Positions 1 to 5,475 of a DNA stretch of 8,464 nucleotides are shown one piece after another. The notes below the pieces were generated by a model. That model did no database searches. It was not told where the DNA came from and was given only the letters and a program-made list of their open reading frames with translations. Each line of letters opens with the position of its first letter. Within the stretch, counting starts at the first letter, position 1. The stretch is taken from contig CAIYFE010000285.1 of the NCBI GenBank assembly GCA_903925445.1, positions 1-8,464 on the forward strand, read 5' to 3'. Both the position numbers and the translations under genes were made by a program. This stretch comes from an uncultured Burkholderiales bacterium (GTDB taxonomy: Bacteria; Pseudomonadota; Gammaproteobacteria; Burkholderiales; Burkholderiaceae_C).

Positions 1-1
1 C

Positions 2-115
2 ACCGTGCATCACTTTGCCTTGATGGGTCAATACGCCCAACAAGCGGGCATCGACATGGGCGCAGACTTTGGCAAAGCACCCGCCACCTTGGCGCACGAA
101 CGGAAACATCGCTGA
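2..115 (+). CDS. C-terminal end of an unrecognised protein (partial, cut by left edge)
   Basis: An open frame enters from the left edge and reads to a TGA at 113-115, giving a 37-residue tail that begins TVHHFALMGQYAQQAGIDMG and ends in a basic ERKHR. Nothing in this tail identifies a family, and no function is proposed. It is judged a real gene end because its stop overlaps the ATG of the next gene (TGATG at 113-117), a usual sign of translational coupling, and because its codon use resembles the genes that follow. The start and most of the protein lie outside the window. Confidence 0.6.
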   Translation, partial: TVHHFALMGQYAQQAGIDMGADFGKAPATLAHERKHR

Positions 116-867
116 TGTGCTTGCTGGCCTGGAATTGGCAACCCGATCGGTCCAACGAATTGCTGCTGATCGGCAACCGAGACGAGTTCTACGACCGAGC
201 GACTCAAAAACTGCATTGGTGGGACAACGCAACCCTGCTGGCCGGTAAAGACTTGCAACAAGGCGGCACGTGGTTGGGCGTTACCCCGCAAGGCAAGCTG
301 GCGGTGCTCACCAATTACCGCGACCCTGCCAACCACCGCACCGACGCACCTTCACGCGGTCATTTGGTGTCAGATTTTTTGCGCAACGACTGGCCGCTTG
401 ATGCTTACTTGCAACACTTGATGGCCATCAGCGCCAACTACAACCCTTTCAATTTGCTGCTGTTCGATGGGCAACAGCTCAAGGGCTTTCAAAGCCGCAA
501 CCTGCGCATCGTGGCCCTGGCGCCAGGCGTGGGAGGCGTCTCCAACGCTGACTTCAACACGCCTTGGCCCAAACTCACGCAACTCACGCAGCAGTTGCAA
601 GCCCACGTGAATCAAGGCCAAACACAAGACGCGCATTTGTTTGCTCTGCTGCGCAACGCCACCCCTGCCAGCGATGCGCAACTGCCGCGCACCGGGCTGG
701 ATTTGGGTCGTGAACGCGCCCTGTCCTCTTGCTTCATACGCACGCCAACCTACGGCACCCGCGCCAGCAGCGTGGTGCGCTTGCGCGACGCTCAAGCCAC
801 GTTTTCAGAACAATGCTTTGATGCCCAAGGCGCGAGCGAGTTCACGCAATTCAGCTTCACGCGCTAA
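115..867 (+). CDS. NRDE family protein (TANGO2-like)
   Basis: This 250-residue protein belongs to the NRDE/TANGO2 family, named for the Asn-Arg-Asp-Glu motif near the N-terminus; here NRDEF is at residues 21-25, after the MCLLAWNW start with Cys at position 2. The length (about 250 residues) is normal for bacterial members, and no signal peptide or membrane segment is visible, so it is probably cytoplasmic. The biochemical role of bacterial NRDE proteins is not settled; eukaryotic TANGO2 has been linked to Golgi organisation and haem or lipid handling, and that should not be carried over to this protein. The ATG overlaps the stop of the preceding gene (TGATG), which suggests coupled translation. 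The 3' end overlaps by four bases the stop of the convergent acyltransferase gene. The family call is confident; a precise function is not possible. Confidence 0.9.
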   Translation: MCLLAWNWQPDRSNELLLIGNRDEFYDRATQKLHWWDNATLLAGKDLQQGGTWLGVTPQGKLAVLTNYRDPANHRTDAPSRGHLVSDFLRNDWPLDAYLQHLMAISANYNPFNLLLFDGQQLKGFQSRNLRIVALAPGVGGVSNADFNTPWPKLTQLTQQLQAHVNQGQTQDAHLFALLRNATPASDAQLPRTGLDLGRERALSSCFIRTPTYGTRASSVVRLRDAQATFSEQCFDAQGASEFTQFSFTR

Positions 868-1532
868 AAGCCAAAGCGCTGACGTTGCCACTTCATTTGT
901 GGGGCGTGCAAGTCAAGCAAAGTCAAAAAATCGAGGGTCTTGAACTCTGCATCCAAGGCGGCGGGGCCACACACCCAAGCGCCTAGGCTCAAGTAAGTCG
1001 ACAACAACTTGGGCAGCTTGAAATGCGCGCATTGCACCCGATCCACGGGCGCGCAAGCTTTGCTGGGATGGGGCAAAGTTCGAAAGGTTTGCGGTGCCAG
1101 ATGCACCTGCATGGCGTTGTAAGCATCGTGCGCATCTTGTGGGCTTTGCGAAGTCAGCGAACTGCATCCCACCAAATACCGCGCGCCATGCTCTTGGGCA
1201 AAGGCCGCAATGCCTCGCCACAACAAAACCAAAACCGAGAAATGCCGATGCTTTTGCGCAATGCACGCCCGCCCCAACTCCAGCATCTGCCCACGCTCAG
1301 CAGCAAACACCGTCATGTCAAAAGCTTGCGCTGCGTAGTAGCCCAAGGCATCTTTGGCAGTCCAACCCGTTTGCATGCGGTAAGTGCCCACCAGTTGCTG
1401 GGTTGCATCGTGTTCAACCATCAAATGCGTGCACACCGCGTCCCACGCATCCGCGTCGCGCCCGGTTTGGTAGGCGCTGGCCAAACCTTCCTTCAGTTCT
1501 AAATTGAAAACTTCAAATCGCAAGCGCTGCAC
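864..1532 (-). CDS. OlsB-like GNAT N-acyltransferase (ornithine-lipid type), 5'-truncated reading frame
   Basis: The translated part (222 residues from a GTG) resembles OlsB, the acyl-ACP-dependent L-ornithine N-alpha-acyltransferase that makes lyso-ornithine lipid, in the GNAT/hemolysin-like acyltransferase group. Visible family landmarks are QRLRFEVF near the start, VGTYRMQTG (about residues 48-56), MLELGRACI (about 83-91) followed by a basic stretch, the LLWRGI segment, GCSSL, and a C-terminal YLSLGAWVCGPAALD-type block. OlsB proteins have a beta strand and about 10 residues before the QRLR helix. Here the frame does continue upstream (FVQSQVDLERV), but it meets an in-frame TGA at 1563-1565. 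Beyond that TGA the same frame reaches an ATG at 1626-1628. GTG 1530-1532 is the only start codon after the TGA and has a poor ribosome binding site. The gene is therefore either a recent pseudogene, a sequencing error, or a product made by reinitiation. A related exosortase-associated acyltransferase is a less likely alternative. The stop overlaps that of the NRDE gene, with no terminator between the two. Confidence 0.75.
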   Translation of the reverse strand: MQRLRFEVFNLELKEGLASAYQTGRDADAWDAVCTHLMVEHDATQQLVGTYRMQTGWTAKDALGYYAAQAFDMTVFAAERGQMLELGRACIAQKHRHFSVLVLLWRGIAAFAQEHGARYLVGCSSLTSQSPQDAHDAYNAMQVHLAPQTFRTLPHPSKACAPVDRVQCAHFKLPKLLSTYLSLGAWVCGPAALDAEFKTLDFLTLLDLHAPQMKWQRQRFGF

Positions 1533-1562
1533 CCGCTCAAGATCGACTTGGGATTGGACAAA

Positions 1563-1628
1563 TCACAGCGTGTAACCCGACGCTTGCAGGCGCAAATGTT
1601 CTATCGATGAGGTGACAACCGTTGACAT
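1563..1628 (-). pseudogene. Original 5' end of the OlsB-like gene, closed by an in-frame TGA
   Basis: Reading the minus strand from ATG 1628-1626 gives 21 residues starting MSTVVTSSIEHLRLQ and ending ASGYTL. A TGA follows at 1565-1563, and then, in the same frame, FVQSQVDLERVQRLRFEVF leads into the acyltransferase. A GGGAG Shine-Dalgarno stands six bases upstream of this ATG, with a sigma70-like promoter further up, so it is the best candidate for the ancestral start. The whole frame would be 254 codons including the TGA, a normal length for OlsB-like proteins. A single change such as CGA to TGA (Arg to stop) would explain the break. No frameshift is needed. Confidence 0.65.
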
Positions 1629-1667
1629 ACAGGGCTCCCAATCAGTCAATATGCAAATCACCAAACA

Positions 1668-1697
1668 ATTATTAAAACAATACAAACAAAGTATCAA
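1668..1697 (-). promoter_or_regulatory. Candidate sigma70 promoter for the OlsB-like gene
   Basis: On the minus strand a TTGATA -35 box (1692-1697, five of six consensus bases) is followed after 18 bp by AATAAT (1668-1673, five of six). Transcription would start near 1660, about 32 bases before the ATG at 1628. The surrounding 1640-1720 segment is much more A+T-rich than the rest of the window, as expected for a promoter. The assignment is by eye only. Confidence 0.5.
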
Positions 1698-1735
1698 ACA
1701 ACCACTTGTGTATTCACCAAGCTCAACTCAAGGGC

Positions 1736-1764
1736 AAAAAAAACGCCTGCACAAAGGCAGGCGT
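1736..1764 (-). terminator. Rho-independent terminator of the amidohydrolase gene
   Basis: An 8-bp G+C-rich stem, ACGCCTGC (1743-1750) with GCAGGCGT (1757-1764), encloses a six-base loop. On the minus strand it is followed directly by a run of eight T (1743-1736). It lies about 24 bases past the amidohydrolase stop codon. There is no T run on the plus strand, so it should act only on minus-strand transcription and insulate the downstream OlsB-like gene from read-through. Confidence 0.9.
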
Positions 1765-1787
1765 GAATGGCTTGGAGCGAAAAACCG

Positions 1788-2663
1788 TCAGGCGGCGGAT
1801 CGATCCAATCCCAACAAGCGCACCGCGTTGTCTTTCAAAATGCCGGGCATGACTTCGGGCTTGAAGCCTGCGACTTCAAAATCTTTCATCCAGCGCTCGG
1901 GCGTGATGAGCGGGTAATCGCTGCCAAACAAGACCCGATCTTTGAGCAAGGTGTTGGCGTATTGCACCAATTGTTTGGGGAAATATTTGGGGCTCCAACC
2001 CGACAAATCGATCCACACGTTGGGTTTGTGGGTTGCCACGCTCAAGGCTTCGTCTTGCCAAGGAAAGCTGGGGTGCGCCATGACGATTTGCATGTCCGGC
2101 CAATCGATTGCCACGTCGTCCAAGTGCATGGGATTGCTGTAGGCCAAGCGCAATCCGCCGCCACAGCGCATGCCGCTGCCAATGCCGCTGTGCCCGGTGT
2201 GAAAAATCGCGGGCAATTTGTAATGGTTGATGACTTCGTAAATCGGCCAAGCCATCTTGTCGTAAGGGTGGTAGCCCTGCACGGTGGGATGAAATTTGAA
2301 GCCCTTGATGCCGTCTTCTTTGATCAAGCGCTCGGCTTCGCGCGCGCCCATCTTGCCTTTGTGCGGATCGATGCTGGCAAAGGCAATCATCATGTCGCTG
2401 TTGGCTTTGGCCGCATCGGCAATTTCTTCGTTGGGAATGCGACGGCGACCCAGCTCTGATTCGCTGTCGACCGTGAACATGACCAAACCGATTTTTCGCT
2501 CGCGGTAATACGCCACCGTTTCTTCGATGGTGGGACGGCGGTTGCTGCCAAAGTACTTGTCTGCGGCGCGGTCGTATTCTTCGCCGTAGCTGTCAAAGGG
2601 GTTGCGACAACTCACCTCGGCGTGCGTGTGAATGTCGATGGCGATGAGGTTTTTGTAGTCCAT
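1788..2663 (-). CDS. Metal-dependent amidohydrolase (ACMSD/amidohydrolase-2 family), CouO-like beta-ketoacyl-CoA hydrolase candidate
   Basis: The protein has 291 residues and a TIM-barrel amidohydrolase-2 fold by motif. The HxH metal motif is at H12/H14 (IDIHTH). Further likely ligands or catalytic residues are H155 (IFHTGHSG), H197 (MAHPSFPW) and D249 (LFGSDYP), with a KFHP segment at 123-126. All expected metal ligands of the ACMSD-like group are present. In Rhodococcus jostii RHA1 the amidohydrolase CouO is proposed to cleave the beta-ketoacyl-CoA from p-hydroxycinnamates hydrolytically (retro-Claisen) to the aromatic acid plus acetyl-CoA, replacing a thiolase and a thioesterase; its essential Asp corresponds by motif to D249 here. 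Divergence from a feruloyl-CoA synthase, hydratase and dehydrogenase operon supports that role, but this is inference. A gamma-resorcylate-type decarboxylase or another ring-acid hydrolase remains possible. The ATG is preceded on the minus strand by TTGGAGA about nine bases upstream. A strong terminator follows the gene. Confidence 0.85.
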   Translation of the reverse strand: MDYKNLIAIDIHTHAEVSCRNPFDSYGEEYDRAADKYFGSNRRPTIEETVAYYRERKIGLVMFTVDSESELGRRRIPNEEIADAAKANSDMMIAFASIDPHKGKMGAREAERLIKEDGIKGFKFHPTVQGYHPYDKMAWPIYEVINHYKLPAIFHTGHSGIGSGMRCGGGLRLAYSNPMHLDDVAIDWPDMQIVMAHPSFPWQDEALSVATHKPNVWIDLSGWSPKYFPKQLVQYANTLLKDRVLFGSDYPLITPERWMKDFEVAGFKPEVMPGILKDNAVRLLGLDRSAA

Positions 2664-2721
2664 GAACAGGTTTCTCCAAGGTTTCTGAAAGAGGCGAACT
2701 AGGGTAAGTCCGGATTATTTA

Positions 2722-2736
2722 GTTACTTTTCATAAC
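2722..2736. promoter_or_regulatory. Inverted repeat GTTA-N7-TAAC, possible operator
   Basis: The 15-bp sequence GTTACTTTTCATAAC is a hyphenated palindrome with a seven-base centre, and it fits the T-N11-A pattern of LysR-type sites. Imperfect symmetry extends outward (TTAT on the left, ATAA on the right). Its place in the middle of a divergent catabolic promoter region suits a regulator site. The regulator gene is not in the window, so the family of the binding protein (LysR, MarR or other) is unknown. Confidence 0.35.
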
Positions 2737-2757
2737 CATAATTCAATCACAAGACAA
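2729..2757 (-). promoter_or_regulatory. Candidate promoter for the amidohydrolase gene
   Basis: On the minus strand TTGTCT (2752-2757) and TATGAA (2729-2734) are 17 bp apart, each matching four of six sigma70 consensus bases. The -10 box overlaps the inverted repeat at 2722-2736, so a protein bound there could control this promoter. The match is modest and made by eye. Confidence 0.3.
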
Positions 2758-2765
2758 AAGCAAGT

Positions 2766-2781
2766 CCCGATAAACCCGATA
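2766..2781. repeat. Tandem CCCGATA repeat upstream of the hydratase gene
   Basis: CCCGATA occurs twice (2766-2772 and 2775-2781) separated by AA, a nine-base period. It lies in the expected 5' leader of the operon, just upstream of the hydratase start. It could be chance or a small regulatory site. Confidence 0.35.
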
Positions 2782-2795
2782 CACCCAAATTCATC

Positions 2796-3575
2796 ATGAA
2801 CCTCAGCACGGCAGACATTCACTTTGAGATGCGCGGCGACATCGCCGTGATTCGCTTGACCCGCCCCACCAAACGCAACGCCTTGAGTGACGGCTTGGTG
2901 GCTTCAATCCGCAAAATTTTTGAAAACCTGCCCGATCACGCCAAAGCTGCGGTGATTGACGGCGATGGCGAGCACTTTTGCGCTGGCTTGGATTTGAGCG
3001 AACTCAAAGAACGCGACGCAGGCCAAGGCTTGCACCACTCGCGTTCTTGGCACGTGGCCTTGGAGCGTTTGCAATTCGGTCCCGTTCCCGTGGTGGCGGC
3101 TTTGCACGGCGCGGTGGTCGGCGGTGGCTTGGAATTGGCAAGCGCTTGTCACATTCGTGTGGCCGATGAAACCACGTTTTACGCCTTGCCCGAGGGCTCG
3201 CGGGGCATTTTTGTGGGCGGCGGCGGTTCGGTGCGCATTCCTCGTTTGATTGGGGTGGCGCGCATGACCGACATGATGATGACCGGTCGGGTCTACAACG
3301 CTGTGGACGGAGAGCGCGCAGGTTTTGCCCAATACCTGGTGCCCAACGGCACGTCGTTTGACAAGGCATTTGCTTTGGCTCAACGCATTGCGACCAATGC
3401 GCCATTGACCAACTACGCGCTGATGCACGCGCTGCCTCGCATTGCTGACCAGCCCGCCGATCAGGGCTTCATGACCGAGGCTTTGATGGCTTCTATTGCA
3501 CAAGCTGCACCCGAGGCCAAACAACGCGTGCGCGACTTCTTGGAAGGCCGCGCCGCCAAGGTTCAAAAAGACTGA
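2796..3575 (+). CDS. Enoyl-CoA hydratase (crotonase family), hydroxycinnamoyl-CoA hydratase candidate
   Basis: This 259-residue crotonase is of standard length. The oxyanion-hole segments are FCAGLDL (61-67) and VVGGGLEL (107-114). Glu113 and Glu133 occupy the two positions of the general acid/base glutamates of classical enoyl-CoA hydratase (rat E144 and E164). Hydroxycinnamoyl-CoA hydratase/lyases (Ech/HCHL, which make vanillin) carry Ser at the first of these, so this enzyme is more likely to stop at hydration to the 3-hydroxyacyl-CoA, like CouM of Rhodococcus. It would act after the downstream CoA ligase and before the dehydrogenase of the same operon. It is the first operon gene, 33 bp before the ligase gene. 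The chosen ATG gives the usual N-terminal spacing to the first strand (IAVIRL), but no clear Shine-Dalgarno precedes it; the next in-frame ATG (codon 12, at 2829) would shorten the N-terminus to just before that strand. Substrate is inferred from context. Confidence 0.88.
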   Translation: MNLSTADIHFEMRGDIAVIRLTRPTKRNALSDGLVASIRKIFENLPDHAKAAVIDGDGEHFCAGLDLSELKERDAGQGLHHSRSWHVALERLQFGPVPVVAALHGAVVGGGLELASACHIRVADETTFYALPEGSRGIFVGGGGSVRIPRLIGVARMTDMMMTGRVYNAVDGERAGFAQYLVPNGTSFDKAFALAQRIATNAPLTNYALMHALPRIADQPADQGFMTEALMASIAQAAPEAKQRVRDFLEGRAAKVQKD

Positions 3576-3608
3576 TCCCAGCACAGAACCTCACACGGAG
3601 ACAACACC

Positions 3609-5462
3609 ATGAGCGCCGCAAAATTCAGACCCATGACCTTTGGCGTCACAAGCGCCCTATTGCGCGAAGGCGCGCATGGCGTGCGTTACATGAGCGCAGA
3701 GCAAAGCTTGCCCGCCTATGCCACCCGCATGACCGATCGCTTGGTGCATTGGGCCAAGGTCGATCCTGATCTCACTTTGTTTGCACGTCGCGTCAAGCAA
3801 GCCGATGGCAGCAGCGGTGAATGGCGACACATCAGCTACGCGCAAGCCCACGCAAGTGCGCGTCGCATTGCACAAGCGTTGCTGGATCGCGGCTTGAGCG
3901 AGCAGCGCCCCGTGGTGATCTTGTCGGAAAACGATCTCGAACATGCGCTGCTGGCCTTGGGTTGCCTGATGGCCGGTGTGCCCTACTGCCCGGCTTCGCC
4001 CGCTTACTCGACCATCAGCCAAGACTACGACAAACTGCGTCACATCTTGACCACGCTCACACCGGGCTTGGTGTTTGCCGCCGATGCCAAGCGTTACGGC
4101 AAAGCAATTCAAGCCGCCGTCGGACATGACGTGGCCGTTGTGTTGACCGAAGGCACGCTTGAAGGTCGCGCCAGCACCTCGTTTGCCGAATTGCTGGCGA
4201 CCCAAGACACCCCCGCAGTGGATGCGGCGATGGCAGCCACGGGGCCTGACACCATCACCAAATTTTTGTTCACCTCGGGCTCGACCAAGTTGCCCAAGGC
4301 TGTGATCAACACCCAGCGCATGTGGTGCGCCAACCAACAACAAATGCTGGCGTCCATGCCTGTGTTGGGCGAGCGTCCTTTGGTGCTGGTGGATTGGTTG
4401 CCTTGGAACCACACCTTTGGCGGCAACCACAACTTTGGCATGACCATCTACAACGGTGGCACGCTCTACATCGACGACGGCAAACCCACGCCAGCCTTGA
4501 TGCATGAGACTTTGCGCAATTTGCGCGAGATTTCGCCCACCGTCTACTTCAACGTGCCCACGGGTTTTGAAGCCATTGCCAACGCGATGAAAACCGACGA
4601 CGCCTTGCGCAAAAGTCTGTTGGCGCGCGTCAAGATGTTCTTCTACGCCGGTGCTGCTTTGGCACAACCGATTTGGGACAGCTTGTACGAAAGCCAAGAA
4701 CGCGAAGTGGGCGAACGCATCAGCATGACCACGGGTTTGGGCATGACCGAATCAGGTCCTTTTGCCTTGTTCGTGACCAACCCCCACGCCAAAGCAGGCG
4801 ATTTGGGCTTGCCCACAGCGGGCATGGAAATCAAGTTGGTGCCCAACGGCGACAAAGTCGAGGTGCGCTACAAAGGCCCCAACATCACGCCGGGCTACTG
4901 GCGCGCGCCCGAAGAAACCCGCGAAGCTTTTGATGAAGAAGGCTTTTTTTGCACCGGCGACGCGGTCAAGTGGATCGATGAAGCCGACATACATCAAGGT
5001 TTGAAATTCGATGGCCGCATTGCCGAAGACTTCAAACTCGCCACGGGCACGTTTGTCAGCGTGGGGCCTCTGCGTGGCAAGATCATTGCAGCTGGCGCAC
5101 CTTATGTGCAAGACGTGGTGATCACCGGTTTGAACATGCACGAAGTGGGCGCGATGGTGTTTCCAACCGCTGCAGTTCGCGGCTTGAGCGGTTTGTCGGC
5201 CGACGCATCGCTGGCCGATGTGTTGCACAGCGCACCCGTGCAAGCGCATTTTCAAAACGTCCTCAATGGCTTGGCCAAAACGGCAACGGGCAGCGCCAAT
5301 CGTGTGGCGCGCATGGTCTTGATGGCTGAGCCGCCTTCCATTGACAAAGGCGAAGTCACCGACAAAGGCTCCATCAACCAACGCGCCGTGCTCAAACACC
5401 GCGACGACTTGGTGCAAGCCTTGCACGCTGACACTGCCGCACACATTTTGAAGCCTCAATAA
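3609..5462 (+). CDS. fcs: Feruloyl-CoA synthase (hydroxycinnamate:CoA ligase)
   Basis: This 617-residue ANL-superfamily enzyme activates ferulate, p-coumarate or caffeate with ATP and CoA to the CoA thioester. Visible landmarks are the phosphate-binding motif FTSGSTKLPKAV (221-232), with Lys where many ANL enzymes have Gly; DWLPWNHTFGGNHN (262-275); the adenylate motif TTGLGMTESGP (374-384); CTGD with D451; the hinge region FDGRIAEDFKLATG (467-480); and a C-terminal DKGSINQR (585-592) with the likely catalytic lysine K586. The N-terminal FRPMTFG and VRYMSAEQSL blocks and the QRM after the phosphate motif are typical of the feruloyl-CoA synthase subgroup rather than of general acyl-CoA or benzoate ligases. 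The start has a good CGGAG eight bases upstream. It is cytoplasmic. The order hydratase-ligase-dehydrogenase points to a phenylpropanoid catabolic operon. Exact substrate preference among hydroxycinnamates cannot be read from sequence. Confidence 0.92.
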   Translation: MSAAKFRPMTFGVTSALLREGAHGVRYMSAEQSLPAYATRMTDRLVHWAKVDPDLTLFARRVKQADGSSGEWRHISYAQAHASARRIAQALLDRGLSEQRPVVILSENDLEHALLALGCLMAGVPYCPASPAYSTISQDYDKLRHILTTLTPGLVFAADAKRYGKAIQAAVGHDVAVVLTEGTLEGRASTSFAELLATQDTPAVDAAMAATGPDTITKFLFTSGSTKLPKAVINTQRMWCANQQQMLASMPVLGERPLVLVDWLPWNHTFGGNHNFGMTIYNGGTLYIDDGKPTPALMHETLRNLREISPTVYFNVPTGFEAIANAMKTDDALRKSLLARVKMFFYAGAALAQPIWDSLYESQEREVGERISMTTGLGMTESGPFALFVTNPHAKAGDLGLPTAGMEIKLVPNGDKVEVRYKGPNITPGYWRAPEETREAFDEEGFFCTGDAVKWIDEADIHQGLKFDGRIAEDFKLATGTFVSVGPLRGKIIAAGAPYVQDVVITGLNMHEVGAMVFPTAAVRGLSGLSADASLADVLHSAPVQAHFQNVLNGLAKTATGSANRVARMVLMAEPPSIDKGEVTDKGSINQRAVLKHRDDLVQALHADTAAHILKPQ

Positions 5463-5475
5463 CCTAGGACACACC

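Larger units (their letters stand above)
2664..2795. promoter_or_regulatory. Divergent promoter region between amidohydrolase and catabolic operon
   Basis: This 132-bp gap separates the two divergent starts and is A+T-rich around 2714-2745. It must hold the promoters of both transcripts. For the plus strand a CATAAT -10-like box (2737-2742) is visible with no good -35, which would fit an activator-dependent promoter. It also contains an inverted repeat (2722-2736) and a short tandem repeat (2766-2781). No sigma54 motif was seen. Confidence 0.6.

Noticed and set aside
1023..1507. Two plus-strand open frames opposite the acyltransferase gene
   Set aside because: Neither has a ribosome binding site or a recognisable motif, while the minus strand shows OlsB-type blocks along its full length.
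1563..1565. The TGA as a selenocysteine or reassigned codon
   Set aside because: OlsB-type enzymes have no selenocysteine at this place, and other genes in the window use TGA as a normal stop (for example the hydratase and the permease).
1612..1917. A 101-codon plus-strand open frame in the intergenic region beginning near 1612
   Set aside because: It runs through the minus-strand promoter, the terminator hairpin and into the amidohydrolase gene; its Lys/Gln-rich translation reflects A+T-rich control DNA.
1767..2459. 230-codon plus-strand open frame across the amidohydrolase gene
   Set aside because: The minus-strand protein has all metal-binding motifs, a ribosome binding site and a terminator; the plus-strand frame starts inside the terminator/stop area and has no family features.
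3657..4697. Long open frame (346 codons) on the minus strand opposite the ligase gene
   Set aside because: It mirrors the codon pattern of the well-supported fcs gene, has no recognisable domain and is rich in low-complexity His/Gln/Gly, as expected for a codon-bias shadow.
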